From: Terriglobus saanensis SP1PR4
GTDB lineage: Bacteria > Acidobacteriota > Terriglobia > Terriglobales > Acidobacteriaceae
Length of the DNA: 64,000 nucleotides
Assembly (NCBI RefSeq): GCF_000179915.2
Contig: NC_014963.1
Coordinates: forward strand, 186,001 to 250,000
Reading direction: 5' to 3'
Shown: piece after piece, positions 44,024 through 54,148 of the stretch
Numbering within the stretch: the stretch's first letter is position 1
How the letters are laid out: each line of letters opens with the position of its first letter
Made by a program: the position numbers and the translations under genes
The notes under the pieces: model-generated
Told to the model about the DNA's origin: nothing
The model's input: the letters and a program-made list of their open reading frames with translations, nothing else
Databases searched by the model: none

Positions 44024-45117
44024 ACAGGTTTCGCGTCACGTCCCCATTCGGTTTCCGGGTATTCGCATTCGGTTGTCTTCTTCCTCTCGGACTTGCAGGT
44101 TGCAAGCACGATGCTGCACCGGTCCCGGACCTGCCCAAGGCCAATCTGAAGGTGGAAACAGTCCACTCACAAAACATCGGCGACACACTGGAAATTCCCG
44201 GACGTGTAGAAGCAGATCCCGAGCATCTGGTGCACATCTACGCTCCGCTCAGCGGACGTCTTTTGAATCTCAAACTGACCGCGGGCCAGGAAGTGCGGAA
44301 GGGCCAGGCCATTGCTATGCTGCAGAGCGGCGATGTCGCGCAGGCACGTGCTGATTTCGAGAAAGCACACATCGAAACACTCCGGGCCGATCATGCTCTG
44401 GAGCGCGGCAAGCTTCTGGTCGCGCATGAAGTCATGTCGCAGGCAGACTTTCAGGAGCTTCAGGCCGCAGATGACGCGGCACATGCCGAGCAGGAACGTG
44501 CGCGCCAGCGTATCCATGAACTTGGATTCTCCGAAAACGGTACGTCGGACATGACCGCCATCACCTCACCCATCACCGGCACGGCGCTGGAAGTTGGCAC
44601 CGCAAGCGGAGAGATGCAGCGCTCGTTGGAGACGACGAACGCCATCGCTACCGTCGCCAACCTGGACACCGTCTGGATCACCGGCGATCTCTTCGAGCAC
44701 GACCTCGGCGCTGTGCCTTTGCATCGCCCCGTGGACATACTCTTCTCCGCTTATCCGGGTGAGACCTTCCACGGCACGATCGCCAACATCGGCGACTCGC
44801 TCGATCCCACAACGCACGCGGTGAAGGTCCGCGTTGTGTTGGCGAATCCCGGTCATCGCCTGAAGCCCGCCATGTTTGCGACACTTCGTATTGCTCGGCC
44901 ATCGGTGATGCGCATCCTCGTGCCGGTCGAAGCCGTTCTGCACGACGGCGATGTCACCGAGGTCTACATTCCGTCCTCTGCAGGCAAGTACACACTACGG
45001 CAGGTCGTCACAGGACCCACGCGCGGCAAGCAGATTGAGATCGTCTCAGGTCTCCATGACGGCGACAGGATCGTAACCGAAGGCGCAGCGTTTCTGCGGC
45101 AACCGGTAGGAGACTAA
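44020..45117 (+). CDS. czcB: Efflux adaptor lipoprotein (CzcB-like)
   Basis: A 365-residue periplasmic adaptor. A lipobox ends at Cys28 (LAGC, then KHDAAPVPD), so it is probably lipid-anchored. A lipoyl half-motif (IYAPLSGRLLNLKLTAGQEV), an alpha-hairpin (about 105-175), a second half (ITSPITGTALEVGTASGEM) and a barrel domain follow. There is no His-rich metal-binding tail as in some CzcB proteins. Coupled to the channel gene by an ATGA overlap; the pump gene follows after two bases. Confidence 0.9.
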   Translation: MNRFRVTSPFGFRVFAFGCLLPLGLAGCKHDAAPVPDLPKANLKVETVHSQNIGDTLEIPGRVEADPEHLVHIYAPLSGRLLNLKLTAGQEVRKGQAIAMLQSGDVAQARADFEKAHIETLRADHALERGKLLVAHEVMSQADFQELQAADDAAHAEQERARQRIHELGFSENGTSDMTAITSPITGTALEVGTASGEMQRSLETTNAIATVANLDTVWITGDLFEHDLGAVPLHRPVDILFSAYPGETFHGTIANIGDSLDPTTHAVKVRVVLANPGHRLKPAMFATLRIARPSVMRILVPVEAVLHDGDVTEVYIPSSAGKYTLRQVVTGPTRGKQIEIVSGLHDGDRIVTEGAAFLRQPVGD

Positions 45118-45119
45118 GC

Positions 45120-48100
45120 GTGGCCTCACTTCTGAAAGCTCTTCTCCGCTATCGCACCATGGTTCTGATCGTGCTCGCGGCTGCTCTTGCAGCGGGCACC
45201 TTCGGCGCTCTGAAGCTCGACGTCGAAGCCTATCCCGATCCCTCTCCACCGCTCGTCGAAATCATCACGCAGAATCCTGCTTGGTCGGCCGAAGAGATCG
45301 AGCAACAGGTTACGGCTCCCATTGAACTCACACTCAACGGAACACCGCAGCTGGAACAGATCCGCTCCATCAGCATCTTCGGTCTAAGCGACGTCAAGCT
45401 GTACTTCAAATTCTCCAGCGAACTCTTCCGCGACCGTCAGGAAGTTCTGGCACGCCTACAGACGCTGCAACTCCCGATGAACCTGCAGCCGCAGCTCTCG
45501 CCCTGGTCGCCCATCGGTGAGATCTATCGCTATCAGCTCAGCGGTCCGTACTCGCTCAACGATCTGAAGGCAACGCAGGACTGGCTCGTTCGTCGCGAAC
45601 TCAAGCAGGTCCCCGGCGTCGTCGATATCACTACCTTCGGTGGAACGACGAAGCAATACCAGGTCCAGCCAGATCCCGACAAGCTGCTGGCGTACGGCGT
45701 CACCCTGCCCCAGGTCATCACGGCGATCCAAAGCAGCAATGCCAACGCTGGTGGAAACTATCTCTCCATCGGCGATCAGAACGTAAACGTTCGCTCCATC
45801 GGCCTGCTGCGGAATATGGACGATGTCGGCGCAGTCGTCGTTGCCCAAAAGAACGGCACGCCCGTGCTCGTTCGCGATGTGGCCACGGTGAAGGAAGGCT
45901 TCCAACCGCGTCTCGGCAAGATCGGCCGCAACGATCAGAAGGACATCGTCGAAGCCATCGTTCTGCTGCAGAAGGACGAGCAGAGCATCCCCGCACTGGA
46001 AGCCCTCAAGAAAAAAATCGGAGAGCTCAACACCGGCTCGCTGCTTCCACCTGGAATGCATATCAGCACGATCTATGACCGCACACGTCTGATCGATCTG
46101 ACCACGCACACCGTGAAGCACGTCATCCTTACCGGTCTTTTCCTTGTGACGCTGATCCTCCTGCTCATGCTGGGTGATCTCCGCACAACGCTCATCGCCG
46201 CAGCCACGATTCCTTTCGCGGTGCTGTTCTCGTTTTCGATGATGGCGCTCACCGGACACTCGGCCAACCTCATCTCCATCGGCGCGATTGACTTCGGTAT
46301 TCTGGTGGACGCGTCCATCATCGTGCTCGAAAGCTCCTTCCGCAGACTCTCGCGGTGCGAGCCCGGACAGACGACGGCAGGCGCCATTGTGCAGGGCGTA
46401 CAGGACGCAGCCCGTCCCGTACTCTTCTCCACACTGATCATTCTTGTCGCCTTCATCCCTCTCTTCACCATGCAGGGCGTCCCCGGCAAGATCTTCGCTC
46501 CCATGTCAGTGACGTACGGATTTGCGCTCACGGGTGCCTTGATTTTCGCTCTCGTCTTTGCTCCTGTACTCAGCGACGTCTTCGCCAAAAAGCAGCCGCC
46601 AGTAGCAGAGTCGACGAAGCAAACCCATACCTCGCACGAAGATGAGGGCACGTGGCTCAGCCGCTTCTTCTCACATCATTACGCCTACATGCTTGACGGC
46701 ATCTTCCGCGTGCCCAAACTCATCTGGGGCGTCGCCGCAGTCGCAATGATCGGAGCGGTCCTGCTCTTTGTCTTCGCCGTCGGTGGCGAGTTTATGCCGC
46801 CGCTCGAAGAAGGCAATCTTTGGATCCGCGTCACACTTCCGCAGGATATTTCTTTCGAGCGTGCAGCGGCGCTTGGTGACCAGCTTCGCGCCGATATGGC
46901 GAAGTTTCCTGAGATCACGCAGGTCGTCTCCCAGGTCGGTCGCCCGGACGATGGCACAGACGTCACAACCTTCAACAATCTGGAATTCGGTGTTCAGCTC
47001 AAGCCATCGAGCGAATGGCCGAGCGAACTCCACGGCGACAAAGACAAACTCATCGAAGAAATGCAGCACGCCTTCTCCAAATACCCCGGCGCCGCCTTCG
47101 GTTTCTCGCAGGCGATTCAGGACAATGTGGAAGAGGCCATGAGCGGAGTCAAAGGCGAAAACTCACTCAAGCTCTTCGGCGACAACCTCGACGATCTCAC
47201 GCGCATGGCCAACCAGATTCAAACGGTCATGGAACAGGTGCGCGGTGTCACCGACGTAGGCATCTTCAAGGTTAACGGTCAGCCAAGCATGGTGATCAAT
47301 CTGAACCGCGAACATGCAGCGCGATACGGCATCTCGCCCTCAGACGTGAATGCTGCGATTCAGGCTGCGGTCGGTGGCTCTCCGATTACGCAGATGGTGG
47401 AAGGCGATCGTCGCTTCGATATCGCTCTGCGCTATCCGGAGTCGGACCGCTCCACGCCTGAAGCGGTCGGACGCATCCTCCTGCCCACACCGGATGGAGG
47501 ACACGTGTCGCTCTCGCAGGTCGCCGACGTGGCGATTCGTGAAGGCAGCTTCATGATCTATCGTGAAGGCGGACGCCGCTACATCCCCATCAAATTCAGT
47601 GTGCGCGGGCGAGATCTGTCCGCGACCATCGAAGATCTACAACATCAGATCCACGACAAAATCAAACTGCCGCAGGGATACTCCTTTGCCTGGGCCGGGG
47701 AGTTTGATTCACTGCGCAAGGAACAGCAGAGGCTTGCTGTCATTATCCCGATCAGTCTGCTCGTGATCTTTCTACTCCTCTACTTGCAGTTCCAGCGCTG
47801 GGTGGACGCGTTGATCGTTCTGGCAACGCTTCCGTTCTGCGCCATCGGTGGCATCCTCGGTCTGCTGATTACACATACGTCCTTCAGTATCTCGGCGGCC
47901 GTTGGATTCACCTCGCTCATCGGTGTCGCAACGCTTGCCGCCGTGGTCTTCCTCTCGGGCATTCGACGCACGCAACGCGCGCATCCACACCCCAAGGCGG
48001 AAGCTCTACGCATAGGTGCGCTCGACGAGTTGCGTCCCGTGATGATGGCCTGTCTGTCGGCAGGTCTCGGCCTGCTGCCTGCGGCGGTGATGAATGGCAT

Positions 48101-48236
48101 CGGCGCACAGGCGCAACAGCCACTCGCCCGCGTCGTCGTGGGAGGCATGGTCACCACTGTCCTGGCGGTGCTCTTTCTGATCCCTCTGATGACCGCAGGA
48201 ACAAAACCGGCGGAGGTCAGCGTCGAATCAGAGTGA
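45120..48236 (+). CDS. czcA: Heavy-metal RND efflux pump (CzcA-like, HME family)
   Basis: A 1038-residue inner-membrane proton antiporter. The fourth helix carries the heavy-metal signature Asp391, Asp397 and Glu404 (AIDFGILVDASIIVLESS), equivalent to the DFG...D...E set of CzcA and distinct from the Asp-Asp pair of the pump at 27807. YPDPSPPLVEIITQNP and GIRRTQRAHPHPKAEALRIG are other landmarks. The start is GTG with GGAG upstream in the end of the adaptor gene. The DFG pattern points to divalent ions such as cobalt, zinc, cadmium or nickel rather than copper or silver, but the ion is not proven. A strong terminator follows. Confidence 0.92.
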   Translation: MASLLKALLRYRTMVLIVLAAALAAGTFGALKLDVEAYPDPSPPLVEIITQNPAWSAEEIEQQVTAPIELTLNGTPQLEQIRSISIFGLSDVKLYFKFSSELFRDRQEVLARLQTLQLPMNLQPQLSPWSPIGEIYRYQLSGPYSLNDLKATQDWLVRRELKQVPGVVDITTFGGTTKQYQVQPDPDKLLAYGVTLPQVITAIQSSNANAGGNYLSIGDQNVNVRSIGLLRNMDDVGAVVVAQKNGTPVLVRDVATVKEGFQPRLGKIGRNDQKDIVEAIVLLQKDEQSIPALEALKKKIGELNTGSLLPPGMHISTIYDRTRLIDLTTHTVKHVILTGLFLVTLILLLMLGDLRTTLIAAATIPFAVLFSFSMMALTGHSANLISIGAIDFGILVDASIIVLESSFRRLSRCEPGQTTAGAIVQGVQDAARPVLFSTLIILVAFIPLFTMQGVPGKIFAPMSVTYGFALTGALIFALVFAPVLSDVFAKKQPPVAESTKQTHTSHEDEGTWLSRFFSHHYAYMLDGIFRVPKLIWGVAAVAMIGAVLLFVFAVGGEFMPPLEEGNLWIRVTLPQDISFERAAALGDQLRADMAKFPEITQVVSQVGRPDDGTDVTTFNNLEFGVQLKPSSEWPSELHGDKDKLIEEMQHAFSKYPGAAFGFSQAIQDNVEEAMSGVKGENSLKLFGDNLDDLTRMANQIQTVMEQVRGVTDVGIFKVNGQPSMVINLNREHAARYGISPSDVNAAIQAAVGGSPITQMVEGDRRFDIALRYPESDRSTPEAVGRILLPTPDGGHVSLSQVADVAIREGSFMIYREGGRRYIPIKFSVRGRDLSATIEDLQHQIHDKIKLPQGYSFAWAGEFDSLRKEQQRLAVIIPISLLVIFLLLYLQFQRWVDALIVLATLPFCAIGGILGLLITHTSFSISAAVGFTSLIGVATLAAVVFLSGIRRTQRAHPHPKAEALRIGALDELRPVMMACLSAGLGLLPAAVMNGIGAQAQQPLARVVVGGMVTTVLAVLFLIPLMTAGTKPAEVSVESE

Positions 48237-48261
48237 GTTCCATCCTCAAAGAAGCCAGAGC

Positions 48262-48297
48262 AAAGCCGAGCGCCAGTTGTCGCGCTCGGCTTTTTGG
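48262..48297. terminator. Bidirectional terminator after czcA
   Basis: Perfect 12-bp arms (AAAGCCGAGCGC and complement), 8-base loop, then a T run on the plus strand. Lies between convergent stops of the pump and the propeller-GGDEF gene. Confidence 0.88.
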
Positions 48298-48298
48298 T

Positions 48299-51200
48299 TT
48301 AATGCGTCGACGTCGTTTCGGTGGAGGGCGTGCCCGCAACGCGCAGGCAGTTTCTTCCGCCGCGCTTGGCCGCGTAGAGCGCCAGGTCAGCTCTCTCCAG
48401 AAGCATTGTCGTCGTGCCCTTGATGTCTGCCTCCGCGCATCCGATGCTGACGCTTGCGTTGATCAGAAATCCTTCGATCTCAATCGGCGTGGATGCGATG
48501 GCCGAAAGAATACGCAGGGCCAAAGCCGTTGCCTGCGGCACAGCCGTGTTGGGAAGAAGAACGATGTACTCCTCGCCCCCAAAGCGCGCCAGCGTGTCCG
48601 TCGCACGCAGAGAGGTGGAGATGCGCGCGGCGATGGTCTGAATGACGGTGTCGCCCGCGAGATGCCCATACGTATCGTTGACGGACTTGAAGTGATCGAT
48701 GTCCAGAAGCAGGAGCGAGAAGGTCTGCGCGGTGCGTTTGCTCCGCGCCAGCTCGGTGTCGAGCAGAGCAATAAAGTGACGCCGGTTGAACAGGTTCGTC
48801 AGAGAATCGCGCGATGCCAGTTGGTTGAGAAGGCTGTTGGCGACCTGCAGCTTATCTCTCTGGTCGTTCAGCTCCAGGGTCCGCTGTGCAATCTCTGCCT
48901 CAAGCTGTTGTCGTCTCCGTTCCAGCACCGCCGTACGGACACGTACGAGAAGATAAATCACAAGGCAGGCAAACAGGACCAGGAGCATGCGGAAGGGCAG
49001 CGTCTCAGTCCACAGCTTCGGTGCTTCGATTGGAAATGCAGACTCAATTACAGGGCCCAGGCCTGAACGGCTGACCGCGCGCGCCATCAGCGTGAAGTTT
49101 CCCGCTGGAAGGTCGCTGTAACTGATGCTGTCGTGACCCTCCGCAAAGGGAACCCAGTCTTTATCGACTCCCACCAGCTTGTGGGAGTAGCGCATGCTCT
49201 CCGGAGCCGTGAAATCCAGCAGGGCAAAGCTCGCTTCAAAGCCACGATGCGCGGCATCCAGGCGAATGCTGCGGTTCGCAGATTCGTAAGCAGCCACGGT
49301 GCTTGAGCGCGTGTCATGCTGCAACTGAAGATTAGTCATCACTAGGGGCGCGCGGTAGCTCCGTTGTTCCAGGCGATCGGGCAGAACGCCGATCAATCCC
49401 TCCGCCCCTAGAAAGAGAAGCGCTCCATCATCCAGCACAATGGAGCCAAACAGCTTCTGCGAGATGCTCCGCAGACCTTCTCCTACCGAAAAGACCTGCA
49501 CGGCCAGCGTTTCAGGACTAATTACTGCAAGTCCCGCTGCAGTATTGACCCAGATACGACCGTCCTTTCCAAGCGCCATCGTAAGGACGGAGTCGGAGGG
49601 CAATCCATTGCGCTTATCGATGGTGCGAAAGATCGGTGTGCCTTCGGGTGTCCAGTTCCACAGCACGGCAAGACCAGCGTCCGTAGTCGCAACCCACAGT
49701 CTGCCGTTGTGGTCTTCTTTCATCACCCACACGTTGTCGCCTGGAATGGAGTCACTCTTCGACGAGTGCCGAAAAGCCTGAAAGTGGCCGGTCAACGGAT
49801 CGCGCACATCCAGCCCCGTACGTGTGCTCAACCATAGCCGTCCATCCCGCGCGTGCAACACCCGACGAACGTCATTCTCCGGCAGGCTGAAGGGATCGGC
49901 GGGATCATGGCGATACATGAAGCCCTTTTTCGTCTCGGAGTCGTAGACGTACAGACCGTTATACGTTCCAGCCCAGACCTTCTCGCCATCCAGAGTAGGA
50001 GCGCTGACAACCTCCTTGGCTACGAGGGGATCAGGAACAGGCCGATAGCTGTTCTTTGCCAGATCGACTTGAAAGAGCCCTGTGCCCGAAGCGTAGACAG
50101 TCTTTGTACCAGCGCTTCGGCTGCCTTCTTGATCATTTCCTACGATGGCAAGAATCTCGCGGCTCGTGCTCTGTCCCGGAGTCGCAGGCATTACCTGCTT
50201 TACCTTGGCGTTCTTCTCCAGCGTTCCAAACTCACCCTGATCGAAACCGACCCACACCTTGCCGTAGGCTTGGCCCACACTGCGAATCTCCGTACCGGAC
50301 TGCGCGTCTGGATGCACGAGCGAGGGATGGATCTGGTAGATGCCGCGCGTCGAGTCGTTGAGCGTCGAAACACCGTTATCGCTCGCGATCCAGAGCACAC
50401 CGGACCGGTCCTTGAAGAGTCCACGCAGAAAATTATTCTTCAGCGGATAGGGTTTGCCTGAGCCCTTCGTGAATGAACGAATGTCGCCGTTCTTCATGTC
50501 ATAGGTCAACATGCCAGCGCCGTACGTTGCAATCCACAACTGACCCGACGCATGTTCGAACAGGCCGCGAACGGTGTGTTCCCCAATCTGCGATCTAAGA
50601 CCCGCAAGTTTCGGAACGCCGCGCAGCACATGCGCATTTGGGTCGTAGGTCGCCAGGCCGACGTGGTCGCAACCGACCCAGAGCTTGCCCGACTTGTCCT
50701 GCAGGAAAGACCAGACAAAAGGCCGCGCTCCGACCTCACCTTCGCCTTCCAGACCGAGAACATCCACAAACTTCTTCGCATTGGCGCGTTTGACCTGCAA
50801 ACCCGCATCGCCTCCTACCCACAGCGAGCCACTGCGGTCTAAAAAAAGGGAGAAGACGTGCTTCAGGTCAAATCCAGCAACACCTGGATGACTTCCCACG
50901 CCTAAATAGACCTCGTACGCATGAGAACTCGGTTCGTAGTGAAAGAGTCCAAACTGGCCGCCCGCCCACAGACCTCCATGACCGTCCGAGATCATCGCGT
51001 AAATTCTCGCATTCGCAAGCGAAGGTGGAAGATCCGGCAGCGCCTCGAAAGAATCGGTAGAGGCGCGATAGAGCGCTACCCCTGCGTTGTCCGTACCGAT
51101 CCACACGTCGCCATCGGGCCCGGGCACAAGTGCGCGAACACTGTTGTTCGGAAGGGAACTCGGGAGCTTCGAATCGTGAGCGTAGGTGTGGAGGTGGCTT

Positions 51201-51460
51201 CCATCGAAGCGCGAAAGACCGCCATACGTCGCGATCCATACGTAGCCTCGCGTGTCCTGCGTGAAGGCATAGACCGACTGATGGGGCAGTGTATCGCGTG
51301 TATTCAGACTGACAAAGTCGAGGTCCGAGACGCTTTCCAGCGTTTTTGCGGAGAGAGCGAAATCAGGTTGTGCGGCAGCCGTCGCGCACTGCAATGCGGT
51401 GGACAAAATGCACACGCCTGCCCAAAGCAGGAAACTGTTCGTCGGTCGCATTCGATCCAT
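48299..51460 (-). CDS. Beta-propeller sensor diguanylate cyclase
   Basis: A 1053-residue membrane sensor. Signal peptide (about 1-30), two-component-type propeller repeats (about 45-690; repeated W-I-A/G-T units such as GYVWIATYGGLSRFDG and GDVWIGTDNAGVALY), a Y_Y_Y-like domain (about 700-790, ending SGLGPVIESAFPI), one transmembrane helix (about 800-825), a short coiled coil and a GGDEF domain. The active-site loop is GGEEY (961-965) and the inhibitory RxxD site is present (Arg952 to Asp955), so it should be an active, product-inhibited cyclic-di-GMP synthase. The propeller part is what hybrid two-component systems use to sense oligosaccharides; the output here is cyclic-di-GMP. Ligand unknown. 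Confidence 0.92.
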   Translation of the reverse strand: MDRMRPTNSFLLWAGVCILSTALQCATAAAQPDFALSAKTLESVSDLDFVSLNTRDTLPHQSVYAFTQDTRGYVWIATYGGLSRFDGSHLHTYAHDSKLPSSLPNNSVRALVPGPDGDVWIGTDNAGVALYRASTDSFEALPDLPPSLANARIYAMISDGHGGLWAGGQFGLFHYEPSSHAYEVYLGVGSHPGVAGFDLKHVFSLFLDRSGSLWVGGDAGLQVKRANAKKFVDVLGLEGEGEVGARPFVWSFLQDKSGKLWVGCDHVGLATYDPNAHVLRGVPKLAGLRSQIGEHTVRGLFEHASGQLWIATYGAGMLTYDMKNGDIRSFTKGSGKPYPLKNNFLRGLFKDRSGVLWIASDNGVSTLNDSTRGIYQIHPSLVHPDAQSGTEIRSVGQAYGKVWVGFDQGEFGTLEKNAKVKQVMPATPGQSTSREILAIVGNDQEGSRSAGTKTVYASGTGLFQVDLAKNSYRPVPDPLVAKEVVSAPTLDGEKVWAGTYNGLYVYDSETKKGFMYRHDPADPFSLPENDVRRVLHARDGRLWLSTRTGLDVRDPLTGHFQAFRHSSKSDSIPGDNVWVMKEDHNGRLWVATTDAGLAVLWNWTPEGTPIFRTIDKRNGLPSDSVLTMALGKDGRIWVNTAAGLAVISPETLAVQVFSVGEGLRSISQKLFGSIVLDDGALLFLGAEGLIGVLPDRLEQRSYRAPLVMTNLQLQHDTRSSTVAAYESANRSIRLDAAHRGFEASFALLDFTAPESMRYSHKLVGVDKDWVPFAEGHDSISYSDLPAGNFTLMARAVSRSGLGPVIESAFPIEAPKLWTETLPFRMLLVLFACLVIYLLVRVRTAVLERRRQQLEAEIAQRTLELNDQRDKLQVANSLLNQLASRDSLTNLFNRRHFIALLDTELARSKRTAQTFSLLLLDIDHFKSVNDTYGHLAGDTVIQTIAARISTSLRATDTLARFGGEEYIVLLPNTAVPQATALALRILSAIASTPIEIEGFLINASVSIGCAEADIKGTTTMLLERADLALYAAKRGGRNCLRVAGTPSTETTSTH

Positions 51461-51580
51461 TCTTCACCAAAGGAGGGTGAGCGTATCTCGATCTTAGAAG
51501 CTGGATTGGTGATCGTCTCTCCCCCCATTGTGTCAGGACAAGCAAAGGTTTGCTGTAGCGATCTCGGAACGCTCGCCGGA

Positions 51581-53977
51581 TCACTTCGAAGGGATGAGCC
51601 AGGTTTCGGCGATCTGCCCACCCCGACCGCCGCCGCCCGCGCCGTTCGCGCGAAGCCACTGCAGCGTGAGGCTTCCGGTGCTGGTGATGCCTTTGGGCAG
51701 AGCGATTTCGACAATCTCCGGATTCGTGGTGCGGACACGGAAGGACTGCACCTCCGTCTTTCCGTTGGCAAGAATGCGCATGGGCAGCGTGTAGCCTTCG
51801 CCTGCATAGTTGATTCGCAGGGTGTAAATGGTGGTGGCGTCCAGATAGTCGTAGTGAAGGGTAAGCGGCTCTTCGTAGAGCGTCTCCGCATAGCTGAGGG
51901 AGGCGAGGTTCCACCCCTTTTCGAGGGTTTCGTCGGCAATCCCGTCGATGGCGGTGTGGTACATCTCGGGATCGGCGAGCCAGCCCTTGCCACGAACAAG
52001 GTGCGGCTCGGCACTCGGGTCGCCGAGGTCGTCGTACAAAGTGCGGGGGCGCGGGTCTTTCCAATGGGTAATGGCTTTGAGGGCCGTGGTCTTATCGCCT
52101 TCAGTGGAGAGTGCCTCAGCGGAAGAGAGCTTTGCTTCAATCCAGCTACGACTGCTAAGAGCGGTACCGACGCGGTCGAGATTCGCGCCGCGCTCCCAGT
52201 TGGAGGCACCGTACTTCGGAACACTGAGCTGCAGGCCCACCTCGTGAAAGAGCTTGTCGGCGAGAGAGAAGAGCGCATCGTGAAGCCGAGACTCTTCCGT
52301 CGAAGCTTCAGTATCGGCGAGTGCGTGGCGGGCAGCGGCGATACGTTCGTTGCTGGTCCCATCTGTTGATAGAGCCGCGAGTGCGGCAGTCTCCGAGGCG
52401 AGTTCGCGGCGGCGCCTAAGCTGAAGATAGGCGTCGTAGCGTGCGCGGTACAAGAGAGAGTTCCAGCGCCAGTTGTCAGCCGAGACGTTTGCACTTTCCA
52501 GCAGGGCAAGGGTCTTTGGAATGCCGGTGTTCTGGAGCAGTGGGCCGTTCCAGTTCTGCTCAAGTTCCTCGATGCCACGCGCTACATGCTCCGCGGTGGC
52601 GTCCTTGAGGTGGAGAAGATAACGCGCATATTCGACGAGGGTTCCATGAGTGTTCGTAACGGAGGACCAGCCCCAGCTTCCCCATAGAAATTTATTCACG
52701 TCGTCGTTGACGCCTTCGGAGTAAACGATGAAGCCGGAGTTTAGGGCGCCGAAGCGTTTATAAATGTGCTCGAACGCCGCAGGCCGAGGGCCGATGGGCT
52801 CGCGACCTTCGGTGAGCGCAAAGATCGGGTCCCACTGTGGAACGGGGAACTGCGCGTGCATCGTGTGGGCTGTGTCGGGGTAGAACTCAAGCGGATACTG
52901 CGGCGGAATGGCAGCGCGTTGCTGCTCCATGGATTCGCGCGACTGCGGACCGAAGAAGATGCCGGTGAGCCACGCGGGCTTGTCCGCGAGAAGCTCATAA
53001 AATCGCTTGTAGCGCAGACCAGTAAAGCCCTGCGCGGAGACCCAGATCGCGGCCTTCGGGTGATAACGGTGCAGGATCTCCGCCTCTCTCTGCAACAGCG
53101 GAAACAAAACCTCAGGTGCGGTATGACCGGGGTCTCCGCCGGGGACGTGGACAGAGTCGATCAGCGGCAGAGACTTTACGAGAGCTTCGAACTGCTTTAA
53201 CTCAGCTGAGAACTGGACGGTGTCCGTGTAGTCCTTCGCCATCTCGGGATAGAACAGGTCGAAGCGAAGGCCGTACTGCTGCGAGAGGCGCGAAACGCCC
53301 TCGATCATCTCCTGCGCGGGCGCGGGAAAGAGAGGACTGGTGGGATTGTCATCCGAGATCGGTGCAACGAACTGCACAGTGTTTAGTCCGAAGACGGCGA
53401 GGTCCAGCATCTGCTGCTCAAACTGGGCAAGCGTCCAGGCGTCATAAGTGTTGTTCTTCATGCGATACCCGATCTGGTAACCGCGGACAGGTTTCTCCGG
53501 TGCGGTGTAGAAGGCCTTGGGCATGGGCAGCGTCATGGCGCTTTCCGTGAAGCGCGTGTTCCGCAGAAGCCAGCCAGCAGCGAAGAGCTCCGCGCGCGGC
53601 GTGTTTCCCGCAAGGACGACAAGGTGTTTGCCCAGCGGTGTGACGGTGTAGCCTTCGGGGTTTGCCGTGACCGGAGCGTGCCGCGCTTGCCATTGCAAAA
53701 AGAGAGGCCTGGGAAGCAGCTCTTCCATCTCCGCAACTGTACCGAGGACAATCGTGCCGAGGACAGCAGTGCGTGCGGGGGAACTCTGCGCTAAATGCGG
53801 AGTGATCTGCCAATTCGAATTGGTGCGTCGCGCGGTCTCGCGCTTGAGGAAGGTGAGGTATTGTCGCTCGATCGGCGTGGCGGGGCTGGCGACGAGGACA
53901 GGATTCTGAGCCACGGAAGTAAGCGCTAACAAAAATGCGAAGCAGGCAGCGCAAGAGTCGAGGTTTCGAGAGAACAT
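51581..53977 (-). CDS. Secreted glycoside-hydrolase-like protein
   Basis: A 798-residue exported protein (signal peptide about 1-23, ending SVAQN). The N-terminal domain (about 30-165) resembles the alpha/beta domain that precedes the barrel in GH20/GH67/GH84-type enzymes, with AELFAAGWLLRNTRF near its end. A probable TIM barrel follows: EKPVRGYQIGYRMKNNTYDA, FGLNTVQFVAP, LIDSVHVPGGDPGHTAPEVL and AAIWVSAQGF. A C-terminal beta-sandwich ends with a Gly-rich linker and GQIAETWLIPSK. I cannot name the family or the catalytic acids with confidence. It is divergent from Oar-like receptor 4 across a short gap with an inverted repeat, suggesting a shared glycan substrate. Confidence 0.7.
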   Translation of the reverse strand: MFSRNLDSCAACFAFLLALTSVAQNPVLVASPATPIERQYLTFLKRETARRTNSNWQITPHLAQSSPARTAVLGTIVLGTVAEMEELLPRPLFLQWQARHAPVTANPEGYTVTPLGKHLVVLAGNTPRAELFAAGWLLRNTRFTESAMTLPMPKAFYTAPEKPVRGYQIGYRMKNNTYDAWTLAQFEQQMLDLAVFGLNTVQFVAPISDDNPTSPLFPAPAQEMIEGVSRLSQQYGLRFDLFYPEMAKDYTDTVQFSAELKQFEALVKSLPLIDSVHVPGGDPGHTAPEVLFPLLQREAEILHRYHPKAAIWVSAQGFTGLRYKRFYELLADKPAWLTGIFFGPQSRESMEQQRAAIPPQYPLEFYPDTAHTMHAQFPVPQWDPIFALTEGREPIGPRPAAFEHIYKRFGALNSGFIVYSEGVNDDVNKFLWGSWGWSSVTNTHGTLVEYARYLLHLKDATAEHVARGIEELEQNWNGPLLQNTGIPKTLALLESANVSADNWRWNSLLYRARYDAYLQLRRRRELASETAALAALSTDGTSNERIAAARHALADTEASTEESRLHDALFSLADKLFHEVGLQLSVPKYGASNWERGANLDRVGTALSSRSWIEAKLSSAEALSTEGDKTTALKAITHWKDPRPRTLYDDLGDPSAEPHLVRGKGWLADPEMYHTAIDGIADETLEKGWNLASLSYAETLYEEPLTLHYDYLDATTIYTLRINYAGEGYTLPMRILANGKTEVQSFRVRTTNPEIVEIALPKGITSTGSLTLQWLRANGAGGGGRGGQIAETWLIPSK

Positions 53978-54027
53978 GCGCTGCTCCTGAAGGAGTTAGG
54001 CAAACTAGGTCAGATGTCCGGGTTGAT

Positions 54028-54043
54028 TTACGTAATAACGTAA
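54028..54043. promoter_or_regulatory. Inverted repeat in the divergent promoter region
   Basis: TTACGT and ACGTAA arms separated by four bases inside an AT-rich stretch, between the divergent glycoside-hydrolase-like and receptor 4 genes. A candidate operator or promoter element for one or both; the regulator is unknown. Confidence 0.4.
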
Positions 54044-54148
54044 TTTACTTTACATTCAGACTTCAAAACATTTGCTCCTCACATAGTAAGGGTCTTCCCG
54101 GAACCTTACACAACCTCGCCTGAATGATTGGGAACTTCAAGGATGGTT

